From positions 31,523,642-31,587,641 of the forward strand of contig NC_063065.1 of the NCBI RefSeq assembly GCF_018812025.1: 64,000 nucleotides of DNA, given 5' to 3'. The DNA comes from Megalobrama amblycephala (taxonomy: Eukaryota; Chordata; Actinopteri; Cypriniformes; Xenocyprididae). The translations under genes were made by a program, and so were the position numbers. Numbering within the stretch: the first letter of the stretch is position 1; every line of letters begins with the position of its first letter. Below the pieces are notes generated by a model. The model did not search any database, was not told the DNA's origin, and saw only the letters and a program-made list of their open reading frames with translations. This document shows, one piece after another, positions 12,115 to 24,135 of the stretch.

Positions 12115-13005
12115 AAAGGGATAGTTCAGCCAAAAGTCTAAATTCTCCCATCAATTACTCCCCATAAGAGTTCTGTCCATCTTAGTAACACAAATAAGGA
12201 TATTTTAATGAAATTGGAGAGATTTTTGTCTGCAAGTCTAAAAAAATGCTGGGTTAAAAACAGCCCAAGTTGGTTTGAAAATGGACAAACCCAGTGATTG
12301 GGTTGTTTTAACCCAGTGGTTGGGTTAAATGTTTGCTCAAACTGCTGGGTAGTTTAATTTAACTAAACTATTGTTTAAAATAGTACTGTATTGTTGCTTA
12401 CAATTAACCCAAAGTATGTTGGAAATGAACATTTATTAATGAGTTTAATGAATAATAATTAAACATTGCTTATTAATAAATGTTCACCTTTTGATTATTA
12501 CTGTTTCCTCTAGTAATTATGTGTCTGATTTTTAATTTCCAACATATTTTGGGTTCATTTTAAGCCACTGATATAGTCATTAATAAATAGTCAGGTTAAA
12601 TAAAACTGCCCAGCACGTTAAAACAACCCAATCGCTGGGTTCATCCATTTTCAACCCAACTTGGGTTGTTTTTAACCCAGCATTTTTTAGAGTGCGTGCA
12701 TCCAAAGTGATGTTTGTTCTCACACTAGCGTTTACCATATTTGATGAGCTCTATGCATGGGTGTCAATCAGTGTTTTAAGGTCCAAATTAAATCTATTCA
12801 TCATATAAAGCGTTTGTGTCTCTTCAGAAGAGATTAAACTGCTTGGTTCATATGGATTACTTTGACACTTCAGAAAGCTCACCGTTGGTAAAGTAGACTT
12901 GATTGACGGCTTGACATAAATGTTGAGAGAATGTTAAAAATATAATGAAAATCATGGGTTTGGAAAGGACAAGATTTCATTTCTGGGTGAACCATCCCTT
13001 CAAAT
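12115..13005. mobile_element. Palindromic MITE (AAAGGGATAGTTCA ends) with nested insertion
   Basis: Begins near 12115 with AAAGGGATAGTTCAGCC. It ends near 13000 with CATTTCTGGGTGAACCATCCC, the degenerate inverse of that end. Other members with the same terminal theme lie at 19771-20470 and 34826-35630. The element at about 12236-12696 interrupts it. No protein is encoded. Confidence 0.65.
12236..12696. mobile_element. GGGTTAAAAACAACCCAA MITE, copy 1
   Basis: The left end is CTAAAAAAATGCTGGGTTAA and the right end is AACCCAGCATTTTTTAGAG, which are inverted copies. Both subterminal regions carry CAACCCAA/TTGGGTTG and AACCCAGTGATTGGGTT-type blocks, and the centre is AT-rich. The same family appears at 17577-18066, 37250-37552, 54612-54790 and, with a different interior, at 56598-59542. 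It sits inside the larger MITE of 12115-13005. No ORF. Confidence 0.8.
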
Positions 13006-13509
13006 CAAGCCCTTCCCTACACGTTTTTTCACCTATATCCTGCATTATCCGGTTCCCCTCAAAAACATGTCATTATGTCAGTTTTGTGTTGACTTTAATG
13101 TGAGAGACAGTATGTTCTTCACAAAGAGTGTAAACACTGATTGCTGTTTGAGTTGCTCGACTGACGCAATGACTTGGTGCTGCTAGTGGTGCAAAAAAAA
13201 ACACCTTTAAAAAAAGAAAAATATTGACGAAAGAGGAAACTGTGTGAAGGCAGACATTGTTCAGGATGGCGTGTTGTCTGGACACGTTTTATCCAAGTTT
13301 CAACCACTTCCACAGACACAGCTAACACGGATCATTCTCAGAACGTTCTTTCAAGGTTATCTCAACGTTATAAACAAATGTTCTCCCAGTAACATAAATA
13401 GAATGCGGTTTTACAGATTCAAGAAATGTGGCTTTCAAATGAAAGATTGGTATCAAAGAGCACACACTCCTACGTCCTAACTGACGACGAAGACTTAACA
13501 GAGCAGCCA

Positions 13510-13910
13510 TCAAGTGTTAGACAGTATTCTATATATTAGTATCTCTGTTTTTTTTTGTTCAGAATTAAGTAGTAGGAAATTACTGGTCATCCAATTTTTT
13601 ATATGAGCTATGCATTCCGTAAATTTTGTGAATTGGTAAGTTTCATCAGGGCGTGAAGAAATATAGAGCTGAGTATCATCAGCGTAACAGTGAAAACTAA
13701 CGCCATGCTTCCTAATGATATCTCCAAAGGGTAGCAAGTACAGAGTGAAAAGCAACGGTCCTAGTACTGAGCCTTGCGGTACTCCATATTTAACTTGTGA
13801 TTGATATGACATCCCATCGTTTACTACTACAAACTGATAACAGTCAGATAAGTAAGATTTTAACCATGCCAATGCAATTCCACTAATGCCAACATAGTTT
13901 TTGAGTCTAT
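13510..13910 (-). pseudogene. LINE reverse transcriptase fragment (3' part)
   Basis: Minus-strand reading frame of a non-LTR retrotransposon reverse transcriptase. GVPQGSVLGPLLFTLYLLPF is followed by FHCYADDTQLYISSRPDE, where YADD is the polymerase active-site motif. The thumb-side segment AHIKNWMTSNFLLLNSEQKK follows. The upstream part (LKNYVGISGIALAWLKSYLS) runs to about 13910, where a MITE interrupts the ORF. The rest of the fragment is at 14862-15045. The sequence style fits the CR1/L2/Rex-like LINEs common in fish, but I do not resolve the family. No endonuclease domain is present, so it is 5' truncated as LINE copies usually are. Confidence 0.92.
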
Positions 13911-13914
13911 TTAA

Positions 13915-14857
13915 AGGTGCCCTAGAACTGAAGATTGAATTTATCTTGGCATAGTTAAATAATTAGAGTTCAGTACATGGAAATGACATACAGTGAGTCT
14001 CAAACTCCACTGTTTCCTCCTCCTTATGTAAATTTGATTTGTGCAAAGAACAGGCGAATCTCAACATAACACTGACTGTGACGCAACGGTCGGGATCATT
14101 AATATGTACGCCCCCAATATTTGCATATGCCAGCTCATGTTCAAGGCATTACACAAGGGCAGCCAGTATTAACGTCTGGATCTGTGCACAGCTGAATCAT
14201 CAGACTAGGTAAGCAAGCAAGAACAATAGTGAAAAATGGCAGATGGAGCAATAATAACTCACATGATCCATGATATTTTTAGTGATATTTGTAAATTGTC
14301 TTTCTAAATGTTTCGGTAGCATGTTGCTAATGTACTGTTAAATGTGGTTAAAGTTACCATCGTTTCTTACTGTATTCACGGAGACAAGAGCCGTCGCTAT
14401 TTTCATTATTAAACACTTGCAGTCTGTATAATTTATAAACACAACTTCATTCTTTATAAATCTCTCCAACAGTGTGTAATGTTAGCTTTAGCCACGGAGC
14501 ACTATCAAACTCATTCAGAATCAAATGTAAACATCCAAATAAATACTATACTCACATGATCCGACATGCTGCATGACGAACACTTTGTAAAGATCCATTT
14601 TGAGGGTTATATTAGCTGTGTGAACTTTGTTTATGCTGTTTAAGGCAAGCGCGAGCTCGGGGGGCGGGAACACGAGATTTAAAGGGGACGCGCGCTGAAT
14701 CGGCGCATATTTAAAGATGCCCCAAAATAGGCAGTTAAAAAAATTAATTAAAAAAAAAAAAAATCTATGGGGTATTTTGAGCTGAAACTTCACAGACACA
14801 TTCAGGGGACACCTTAGACTTATATTACATCTTGTGAAAAAGCGTTCTAGGGCACCT
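13915..14857. mobile_element. TTAA-flanked MITE inserted in the LINE fragment
   Basis: A 943-bp element bounded by TTAA at 13911-13914 and 14858-14861. Its ends are AGGTGCCCTAGAACTG on the left and GTTCTAGGGCACCT on the right. Removing it together with one TTAA restores an uninterrupted LINE reading frame, so the boundaries are exact. The interior on the minus strand shares a block (TGTCTGTGAAGTTTCAGCTC, then AAAATACCCCA) with the element at 25460-26172, so the two are relatives. TTAA duplication is typical of piggyBac-type transposition. No transposase is present. Confidence 0.88.
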
Positions 14858-14861
14858 TTAA

Positions 14862-15045
14862 AAGAATCTTGTGATCAATAGTGCCAAATGCAGCACTAAG
14901 ATCCAGTAACACTAATAGAGAGATACAACCACGATCTGATGATAAGAGCAAATCATTAGTAACTCTAATGAGAGCAGTCTCAGTACTATGGTACGGTCTA
15001 AATCCTGACTGGAAATCCTCAGTTAACAGAATGTTCATTCAAAGT
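14862..15045 (-). pseudogene. LINE reverse transcriptase fragment (5' part)
   Basis: Minus-strand ORF with [20 protein letters not shown] and [20 protein letters not shown]. These are the conserved early reverse-transcriptase motifs of non-LTR elements; FDTIDH is the usual form, and the expected first aspartate reads Gly here (AAFGTIDH). It continues in frame into 13510-13910 once the MITE at 13915-14857 is removed. Homology stops near 15045, which is probably the truncated 5' end of the LINE copy. Confidence 0.9.
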
Positions 15046-16560
15046 TATCTGGTCTTCAATAACGTTCTCAACACCTTAGCACAAAAGTTTTAGTTTGTCT
15101 AACATTTTTTTATATGTTGCTACTTTTTCCGGAATGTTTATAGAACATTCAAAAGTAACATTCCCATAATGTTTGCAAAATGATAAAATGGAATGTTCGT
15201 TTGCAAAACGTTCTTAGAACATATTGTTGTTAGCCTTCACTAGACATAAGAAACAGTCACTAAAGTCATAGATATTTGGGAATGTGTGACCTTGTTTGTG
15301 ATTGTTTGGACCTCGCTCCAGTTCTCATGTGTCTGATAAGGCAGTGACGTTAGCGACAGGCCCGTTTCACACCTACACCACAGCATCGTACTGCTTTCGT
15401 GTGTGAAGCACCGATGCAAGTCGAGATGTTGCAGCTGTGACACTACACACGACCTGTACATGTGGTGTCAAAAGTAGAGGTTGACCAGTCGATCAGGTTT
15501 GCAGATTATCGGCACTGATAACTGATTGCTGGAACAATCGGTTAATGGTAAAAATCCATACCTATCGTTTTTTCGTGATTGGCTGTCAATGCATTTGTTC
15601 AGACCAACAAGAACATTCAGATGGCATCAATGTGACATATTATTTTTTTTGTCTCTTTTGCATTGCACTGCGGAAAAAAAACTGACCAATAAGATTTACG
15701 CTTTTGGTTACACGTCCAGAACCGCTGCTGTTACATAAAACTGACTTGACAGAGTGTTTTGCTAAGTTACAGTGAAGAATTCAAAACCAGTTGTGTTGTT
15801 TCTGTACTCTTGTATTTAGTGTTGCGAATACAAAAATCTGAACAACTGTTTGAAAGTGTTTAAATATTATCTGCCATCTTTTCTTTTCTGTGACAAATGG
15901 GTGTCAGAAACCGAATATTGTGCAGCACTGCTTTGAGTACCAGGGTAACCGCTTTATTTCTGTTTTTTTTTTTTGTTTTGTTTTTTTATATATAAACAAA
16001 CGCCACCTACTTTCAGAGGGTGAATTTACATTTTCAGTCAGCTCATCTGCCAGTTTTTACACATTGGTCATGTTGAACATTTGTGTCTGTGTGAACAGGC
16101 CGTTACCCTGTTGTTGTTTTTTTTACTTTCTTGATGACGTGCCAATAAAATAACTGGCACTTTACACTGGGCACACGGCGTTTAATCCTGCCGGAGATGC
16201 CGTGCGACGACTGCTAGCTAAACACAACGAAACAAAGGGAAGGAGAGAGGGGTAACTAGACAACAAAGAGAAAAGCAGACATGCAGACATAAACATACAT
16301 TAAAGGACGCAGGTGTTTAGAAAGACTAACAGGTAACTATATGAAAGAGTGTAGATAAAGCCAGAATAACAGGAATCTCCACAAGAGTTTCTTGTGAATC
16401 AGATATGGGCGTAAAAAGCAGGACTTGACACCTGAAAGAGGTTTGAGACAAAGTAGTCACAGCCCTGTGCACATTAACAACAGTGTGGTTATTGTTAAAC
16501 AAAACGGTTTAAATCATATTTGTTAATTGAAATAAAGCTGAAATAAAATAAAGTTTAAAT
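15046..16560. other. Intron 3 sequence, no gene seen
   Basis: Unique-looking sequence. At about 15475-15560 the words GGTTGACCAGTCGAT, GATTATCGGCACTGATAACT and CAATCGGTTAATGG resemble a fragment of the ATCGGC-rich hAT-like MITE at 53197-53778. No coding region supported. Confidence 0.4.
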
Positions 16561-16566
16561 ACTAAA

Positions 16567-16605
16567 ATTACTAAAAAACTGGATTTAAAATAAAGTTAAA
16601 TATAA

Positions 16606-16655
<50 letters not shown>

Positions 16656-16712
16656 AAAATTACTAAAAAACTGGATTTAAAATAAAGTTAAATATAAAAA
16701 AAATATATAAAT
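16567..16712. repeat. (AT)n microsatellite between duplicated flanks
   Basis: An (AT)n run at about 16608-16652. The block TACTAAAAAACTGGATTTAA followed by AATAAAGTTAAATATAAAAA occurs immediately before and immediately after the run. This suggests a local tandem duplication with the microsatellite at the junction. Poly-T/A rich sequence continues to about 16915. Confidence 0.85.
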
Positions 16713-17004
16713 AAATACAAAAAAAATAAATAAATAAAAAATACCATAATTGTATATAAATAATACTAAAATAACAATTTCTTGTTTTCGATCGTGTCGG
16801 TGCACACAGAAACGCATAATAAAATTACTAAAACTTAAACTAAAAAAAAAAAAAAAAAATAGAAAAAATAAAAACAAACTCAAAATATTAATAAATACTA
16901 TATAAATAATATTAAAATAACACAGTTTCTATTTTTCAGTCACGTCTCCGCACAACTGACCACAAACTATGTGTGTTAGGATAGTGAAAGTGAACGAGAC
17001 GCAC

Positions 17005-17241
17005 CAGAGCCCGAGCCGGACGTGGTCATGTCGTAGATGAGGTCTTTGAGCGTGGTTCCCACGGTGATGAAGGGGTGGTCCATCGAAGGGTCTTCCTCGT
17101 TAGGCACGCGGTGGTGGAGGACCGAGCGGCTGTGGCAGATGTAGAAGACGGTGACCATGAGGAAGCACACCACGCACACCGGACCCGCGATCAGCGCCGC
17201 GAAGGCCACGGGCCCCAATGCCGGCGGCTTCTGAGTCGGCA
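17005..17241 (-). CDS. tgfbr1: tgfbr1 exon 3: transmembrane helix and GS region
   Basis: A 237-bp exon encoding about residues 112-190. It has a short extracellular stalk (PTQKPPALG), then the single transmembrane helix (about 123-147, [20 protein letters not shown]). The juxtamembrane segment [20 protein letters not shown] and [10 protein letters not shown] follow. The exon ends in TTSGSGSG (about 184-191), the GS box that the type II receptor phosphorylates to activate the kinase. The acceptor is CACTCAG before 17241 and the donor is G|GTGCGT after 17005. The final Gly codon is completed by exon 4. All GS serines and threonines of the TTSGSGS core are intact. Confidence 0.97.
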
Positions 17242-17576
17242 CTGAGTGAGAGAGAATCAACACCGCTCGTTAGCAAATCATATTTTCATATATACAGTGA
17301 GTCTAAAATCACATTGAAAATATTGGATTCAAAATCTTATTTGAACCTGAAAGTTTTATGGTTATCAAAGACAACACAATTCAAGACAACTGCTGACTTG
17401 TTACACAATAGCTACTTATTTTATTCTTTGAATTTTAGGTTACACTTTATTTTAGGGTGACATAGTTACATTGTATTTAAGTAAGTACTGAGTAATATTA
17501 ATTAACTACAGGTACTTAGGATTTGGTTTAGGGTTAGTTACTTGTAATTACACATAATTTACTATTATTACTACTA

Positions 17577-18066
17577 CACTCAAAAGAAATGCTGGGTTAG
17601 AAACAACCCAAATTGGGTTGAAAATGGACAAACCCAGAGAATGGGTTGTTTTAACCCAGTGATTGGGTTAAATGTTTGCTCAACCTGCTGGATAGTTTTA
17701 TTTAACTCAACTATTGTTTAAAAATGACTGTATTTCTTACTTAAAATGAACCCAAAATTAACATTTATTAATATGTTTTTGTTTAACTTGTATTAATAAG
17801 TTTAATGATTAATAATTAAACATTGAATTTATGTTGAATGAATGAGAATAAATTAAATTGCTTATTAATAAATGTTCACCTTTTGATTATTATTGTTTCC
17901 TCTAGTAATTATGTGTCTGATTTTTAATTTCCAACATATTTTGGGTTCATTTTAATCCAGACATATAGTCATTTTTAAACAATAGTTGAGTTCAATAAAA
18001 CTACCCAGTATGTTGGGCAAACATTTAACCCAACCACTGGGTTAAAACAACTTTTTTGGTGTCTTT
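17577..18066. mobile_element. GGGTTAAAAACAACCCAA MITE, copy 2
   Basis: Begins TACACTCAAAAGAAATGCTG and carries the blocks TTGGGTTGAAAATGGACAAA and AACCCAGTGATTGGGTTAAA. It ends with CATTTAACCCAACCACTGGG and TTAAAACAAC near 18055. The interior shares a long stretch with copy 1: ACCTTTTGATTATTA, TCTAGTAATTATGTGTCTGA and CCAACATATTTTGGGTTCAT. The right terminus is truncated relative to copy 1. It lies in intron 2. Confidence 0.8.
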
Positions 18067-19770
18067 TCTTCTGGAGAACCATGATAGTTTTGTGCAATAA
18101 AAGCCTGTAGTTATTTAGCTGCGTGTTCTTACAGTCATATTTAAATATTTATCATGTTTATTAATTGTTAATGTCATGTCTAGCTGTTTTTATTGCATCT
18201 CTTATAAATTCCATTATTAATAAAATCTTTTGAAAGTGCACCTGTATTATGTTTCATTGCATTGTTCCCCCTTTTTACTGTGTATTAATGTCTATTAATG
18301 ACAGTTATTATAAAAGACCTACCACTTCTGGCACTGATCTGTACTAATTGTGCATATGCTGATGATGCTTGTTAAATATGAACACCAGATTGCACATATG
18401 GGGAAAGCTAATTATTTTTAAACAAATGCTATCTTTGAATCTTCAGAATGCAACAAATATTGTGTATTTGTTTGTAAACCATATGTGCCATTAACTCACT
18501 AGCCTTATAATTGATGTATTCATCAGGCAGTTGACATCAATTACCGCATTCACTCCTTTAAAACAATGCATTATTATTATTAAGACGTTTCAGAAAGATT
18601 GTTTCGACAGACAGATACTAAAGTCAAAATCCCCACCCAGGTGACCGTTTTGAGAGAAGAGACACAATGAGTCTTTGTAACGCATTTTTTTTTACACGGT
18701 AATGCCAGACTTTGTGTCTGGTTTCATGTAAACAAATGAGTCATGCTCAGTTCTGCATCTTTAACATTTTTTTCTGAAGCCAAGTAACATTATTATTTCA
18801 TTTTTAAATGAAGACTTTCCCATAAACGAGTGTCTAGACTTCAGACAGATGTATTCCAGGGAAATCACAAGCTCCTGTAAACAGCAAACACGCTCCGTGT
18901 GATTCATCCCAAGTGGATATCCATAACATCCATGGAAGACAAGTTAATTAGATGAAAAGGGAAAAAATGAGAAATCTGCAAGCAGATGGAAGGCCGAGGA
19001 CAGAAAATAGGGGTTGCAAAAAAGTTGATCCCTACAGGCTGAAAGAGGCGGCGAACGGTGTGGGTGGGACCATCTGTTCCACATGACTTTCCTTTGTTTA
19101 CATGGAAGTCTGTGGTCGAGTAAAGCAGGATTTCTTCATACTTAATTCCTCCACAACAGAAAATCAAATGCACGCTAGCTGCATGTGTGTAAGAAAAAGG
19201 GCAGAATTGTGTCTCCCACTAATGGTTTGCTGGGATTGTTTTTGTCAGAGGTTTATGGTCACGAGCCGCATACAGAATGTGTCACGGCATCAAGATAACA
19301 AGTTAATAACAGAAGACCTGCAGGCATTCACAGTCGGCTGGAGTGCGTTCGAGTGTCATGCTGAAAGATGCATGTGACGCCGACATTATCAAGTAATTAA
19401 TTCCATACAAAAACACACAGTCATTGGGTATGAGTGCATTAACCAACCTGCAAAATATACAGCTGGTTTGGACACTGGACACCAATGAAAGCCAGTTAGG
19501 TCTAATGTTTTGGACCCTTATTGACTTTCATTGTATGTGCAATATTTTTTTTTTTTTCAAAATTCCTTTTTTACAGGTTTGGAACGACATTGAAATTAGT
19601 TTTGGCCAAATATTTAGTCAAGATCCTTCAGGTATGAAATTATTTCTGTGTAAAATGTGATTTAAAAAAAGTTTCAGGTGTGCTGTGCTTGCTGCACAAT
19701 TAGGCCTGACTTTATTTCTTCAATTTCAAATATTAAATGTTTTATTTTTGCATAAAATCACAGAGAGCCT
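18067..19770. other. Intron 2 sequence, no gene seen
   Basis: Unique-looking intronic sequence of tgfbr1. Short ORFs such as those at 18904-19173 and 19102-19377 have no recognisable domain and face each other across the strands. No RNA gene seen. Confidence 0.5.
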
Positions 19771-20470
19771 TAAAGGATTAGTTCAGTTTCAAATAAAATT
19801 TTCCTGATAATTCACTCACCCCCATGTCATCCAAGATGTTCATGTCTTTCTTTCTTCAGTCGAAAAGAAATGAAGGTTTTTGATGAAAACATTCCAGGAT
19901 TTTTCTCCTTATGGTGGACTTCAATGGGCACCAAACGGTTAAAGGTCAAAATTACAGTTTCAGTGCAGCTTCAAAGAGCTTTAAACGATACCAGACGAGG
20001 AATAAGAGTCATATCTAGCCAAACGATCAGTCATTTTAGAAAAAAATACAACTGTATATGCTTTATAAACACAAATTATCGCATTGCACGTGCTTCCGCT
20101 TTCCATATTCTTCAAAAAGCTTACGCTGTATGTCCTACGCCTTCCCTATTCTACTAATGGAAATGCGATCATTTGTGTTTATAAAGCATATACAGTTGTA
20201 TTTTTTTCTAAAATGAGCGATGGTTTCTCTAGATAAGACTCTTATTGCTCGTCTGGTATCGTTTAAAGCTCTTTGAAGCTGCACTGAAACTGACATTTGG
20301 ACCTTAAACCCGTTGAACCCCAGTGAAGTCCACTATATGGAGAATAATCCTGGAATGTTTTCATCAAAAACCTTCATTTCTTTTCCACTGAAGAAAGAAA
20401 GACATCTTGGATGACATGGGGGTGAGTAAATTATCAGGAAAATTTTATTTGAAAGTGAACTAATGCTTTA
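19771..20470. mobile_element. Palindromic MITE (TAAAGGATTAGTTCA ends)
   Basis: About 700 bp. The left arm (19771-20095) and right arm (about 20155-20470) are inverted copies: AATTTTCCTGATAATTCACT is mirrored by GTGAGTAAATTATCAGGAAA, and TACAACTGTATATGCTTTAT by TAAAGCATATACAGTTGTAT. The ends are TAAAGGATTAGTTCA and the inverse of TAAAGCATTAGTTC. It has no transposase and lies in intron 2, about 250 bp from exon 2. Confidence 0.9.
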
Positions 20471-20720
20471 CAGCTTCTCAGTTTCGGAGCTTGAAGTACT
20501 GTACATGAAGATGTTTGGCTCATATTTCATTCTCAAATGCAGGTAAAAGCGTCTCAAACTCAGAGCGGATCAGATGTGAAGCAGCATTTACTGTGATCCG
20601 AAATCGCAGCACATATATTTCATTAAATCACAGCCTTTGCAATTTGATAAATCACACTAAACCATATTGTGTTTCGGTTAATAATCTGATTAAGTGTGCA
20701 GCCGCAGCGCTGACTCTTAC

Positions 20721-20966
20721 CTGTGAATGTTGTGAGGTCAGGGTTCTTGTTGCACCAGTCTGTGTCACAACACATGGGGTAAATCCCCGTGTTGTCCTTG
20801 TTGGAGGGTGCGCAGACGAAGGGCCGGTCGCGTGGGATCAGCTCGATGTCGCTGATGCACCAGCTCTGCTGCGTGGTGACGCTGCCCGATCGAGTGATGG
20901 ACACGTAGCACAGGCCGTCTGTGGCACACGTGTGGTTCGGGCACCGGTGACAGTAGCATTGTAAGG
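20721..20966 (-). CDS. tgfbr1: tgfbr1 exon 2: cysteine-rich ligand-binding ectodomain
   Basis: A 246-bp exon encoding about residues 30-111, the extracellular three-finger-fold domain that contacts TGF-beta together with the type II receptor. It starts ALQCYCHRC and has ten cysteines (about 33, 35, 38, 43, 49, 66, 81, 95, 96, 101), including the family's closing CC....CN pattern (CCDTDWCNK). IPRDRPFVCAPS, which I recall as conserved in TGFBR1, is intact. One N-glycosylation sequon (NHT, about Asn40) is visible. The acceptor is TTTCAG before 20966 and the donor is AG|GTAAGA after 20721. The 246-bp length equals my recollection of mammalian exon 2. The long plus-strand ORF over it is antisense shadow. 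Confidence 0.97.
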
Positions 20967-21623
20967 CTGAAAGCAATCAGAAACGCATGACGTGAATGTT
21001 TCAGAATTAAGAAAAAAACATTTTCATTTGGAAAAACACCAATTCAAATAAAAGAGCTTTGAGATCAACAGTCTTTACACAATGATTACAATGAAATGTC
21101 ACAAACAAAGACATCAAATGTGGGCTTTTTGTAACCAGCGTTCAAATTGAGTTGCCCTAAAAAACAGTACAGCTTTTGTGCGCCGTCTCCTCTGATGTGG
21201 TCACGTGACCAACCACAACAAACTCAATCTCGCCGACCTCAACCGCACTATCCTCTTCAACCTCAATTATAGTGTTACAAAAGATTCTATTTCAAATAAA
21301 TGCTGAACTTTCTATTCATCAAAGAATGTTGAAAATAAAATATATCACTTTGCCATCACAGGAATAAATCACATTTTAAAATATATTTACATAGAAACAG
21401 ATACATTAAATTGTTATTATATTTCACAATATTACTGTTTTTTTTACTGTATTTTTGATTAAATAAATGCAGCCTTGAATAGCAGAACAGACTTCTTTCC
21501 AAAACATTAAAAAATATATCAAGGGTTCAAGGGCTTTAGGGCCTTTCAGCACATGCGTAAAAAGATATTATGTTTTATTTAGCAAACCTATAACCATCTC
21601 GTTCATAGATGGAAAATACTAAT

Positions 21624-23199
21624 TACGGCCAATACAGGCAATTTATCATAGGAGATATATGGTTTATAAAGCTTTTTAATGGTTATTGAGGTTGAGCCAA
21701 AAATCTAGAACTAGTTCGCTAGTTTTGAAATAATCTCCAATATTTAACGAACGATTCGATGGACAGCGGCGGTCCTAGAGGTAAAGTTGCTCAGAATGAG
21801 GAGTTCTACCATGTGGTACGAATGTCGTGAGCGTGTGCAAAAAAATAAAAAAATAAATAAAAAATAAAAATAAATAAAAATCGTGCAATACACAATCCTG
21901 CGCACATGAAAAACGCGAAGGCCCCCCTGTGGCCTAATTTCTCACAGGCCTCTAGTGCCGTCAAACAGGCCCAGCGAGTTTCGTTCCAGTCGGCCTCCAT
22001 TAACCTTGTCTGATAGCTGCTCAAACTTCATTGGCCGATGGCTGCCATGGTTTTTTGAGATATCCCAATGTCCTCGTAGACAATCATGGCACCTCGGACG
22101 AAGACACTGCATGCCAATTTTCAAGTTGAACGGACTAACGGTGAAGTAGTTTTAACCATTTTCATGTTTTTTTTTCCTGTTATAGCGCCACCAAGTGGCC
22201 AGTCACCACGTCCTTTTTCATGCAACCACAGAATGGGCTCTTACATAGGTGTGCCAAGTTTGGTGAAAATATCTCCTTCCGTTCACGAGTTATAGCCATT
22301 TTAGTAAAAGTGGCTCCGCCCACTTTGAACGTTTTGGTGGCCCTTAGAGACCGTGAATCGGAATTTCAACTGTTTTTGATCATTATTGACAAGCAGACTA
22401 CAGTGAATCTCACTGCACTGATTTGGTTACGGCCAATACAGGCAATTTATCATAGGAGATATATGGTTTATAAAGCTTTTTAATGGTTATTGAGGTTGAG
22501 CCAAAAATCTAGGACTAGTTCGCTAGTTTTGAAATAATCTCCAATATTTAACGAACGATTTGATGGACAGCGGCGGTCCTAGAGATAAAGTTGCTCAGAA
22601 TGAGGAATTCTACCATGTGGTACGAATGTTGTGGGCGTGTGCCAAAAAAATAAAAATAATAAAATAAATAAATAAATAAAAATCGTGCAATATACAATCC
22701 TGCACACATGAAAAACGCGGAGGCCCCCCTCCATTAACCTTGTCTGATAGCTGCTCAAACTTCATTGGCCGATGGCTGCCATGGTTTTTTTGAAATACGC
22801 CAATGTCCTCGTAGACAATCATGGAACCTCGGACGAAGACACTGCATGCCAATTTTCAAGTCGATTGGACTAACGGTGAAGTAGTTTTAGCCATTTTCAT
22901 GTTTTTTTTTCCTGTTATAGCGCCACCAAGTGGACGGTCACCGCGTCCTTTTTCATGCAACCACAGAATGAGCTCTTACATAGGTGTGCCAAGTTTGGTG
23001 AAAATATCTTGTTCTGTTCATGAGTTAAAGCCATTTTAGTAAAAGTGGCTCCATTCACTTCGAACGTTTTGGCGGCCCTTAGAGACCGTGAATCGTAATT
23101 TCAACTGTTTTTGATCATTATTGACAAGCAGACTACAGAGAATCTCACTGCACTGATTTGGTTATGGCCAATACAGGCAATTTATCATAGTAGGAGATA
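21624..23199. repeat. Tandem duplication of an 0.8-kb fish repeat
   Basis: Two copies, starting near 21624 and 22430 with GGCCAATACAGGCAATTTAT. Each contains in order AAGCTTTTTAATGGTTATTG, GGACAGCGGCGGTCCTAGAG, an A-rich run, GCTGCTCAAACTTCATTGGC, CCTCGGACGAAGACACTGCA and GTTATAGCGCCACCAAGTGG. The copies have diverged and the second has lost about 60 bp. A third, partial copy begins at 23163 and is interrupted by the MITE at 23200-24133, resuming at 24136. ORFs in both copies are the same translated repeat, not genes. Confidence 0.88.
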
Positions 23200-24133
23200 C
23201 AGTACAGTCCAAAAGTTTGGAACCACTAAGATTTTTAATGTTTTTAAAAGAAGTTTCGTCTGCTCACCAAGGCTACATTTATTTAATTAAAAATACAGTA
23301 AAAACAGTAATATTGTGAAATATTATTACAATTTAAAATAACTGTTTTCTATTTGAATATATTTGACAAAGTAATTTATTCCTGTGATGCAAAGCTGAAT
23401 TTTCAGCATCATTACTCCAGTCTTCAGTGTCACATGATCCTTCAGAAATCATTCTAATATGCAGATCTGCTGCTCAAGAAACATTTATTGTTTACAATTG
23501 TACAAAATATTTGTGTACAATATTTTTTTCAGGATTATTTGATGAATAGAAAGTTCAAAAGAACAGTGTTTATCTGAAATCTAATCTTTTGTAACATTAT
23601 AAATGTCTTTACTGTCACTTTTGATTGATTTAATGCATCCTTGCTGAAAAAAAATATTAATTTCTTTAAATTCTTCTCAAAAAAATGAAAATAAAAATTC
23701 TTACTGACCCCAAACTTTTGAACGGTAGTGTATAATGCTACAGAAGCTTTGTATTTCAGATAAATGCTGTTCTTTTGAACTTTCTATTCATCAAGGAATC
23801 CTGAAAAAAAAAGTACACAACTGTTTTCAACATTGAAAATAATCATAAATGTTTCTTGAGCAGCAAATCAGCATATTAGAATGATTTCTGAAGGATCATG
23901 TGACACTGAAGACTGGAGTAACGATGCTGAAAATTCAGCTTTGATCACAGGAATAAATTACTTTGTGAAATATATTCAAATAGAAAACAGTTATTTTAAA
24001 TTGTAATAATATTTCACAATATTACTGTTTTTTGCTGTATTTTTAATTAAATAAATGTAGCCTTGGTGAGCAAATGAAACTTTTTTTAAAAACATTAAAA
24101 ATCTTAGTGGTTCCAAACTTTTGGACTGTACTG
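23200..24133. mobile_element. Palindromic TA-flanked MITE (CAGTACAGTCCAAAAGTTTGG)
   Basis: A 934-bp element between TA dinucleotides (23198-23199 and 24134-24135). The ends CAGTACAGTCCAAAAGTTTG and CAAACTTTTGGACTGTACTG are exact inverses. The arms are long, for example TGTGATGCAAAGCTGAATTT against AAATTCAGCTTTGATCACAG, and CATGATCCTTCAGAAATCAT on both strands. Removing it plus one TA restores the tandem repeat's GGAGATATATGGTTTATAAA. The features fit a Tc1/mariner-type non-autonomous element. A relative lies at 28018-28945. Confidence 0.92.
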
Positions 24134-24135
24134 TA

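Noticed and set aside
20515..20964. 149-codon plus-strand ORF
   Set aside because: It is antisense to tgfbr1 exon 2 and has no domain of its own; the minus strand explains the open frame.
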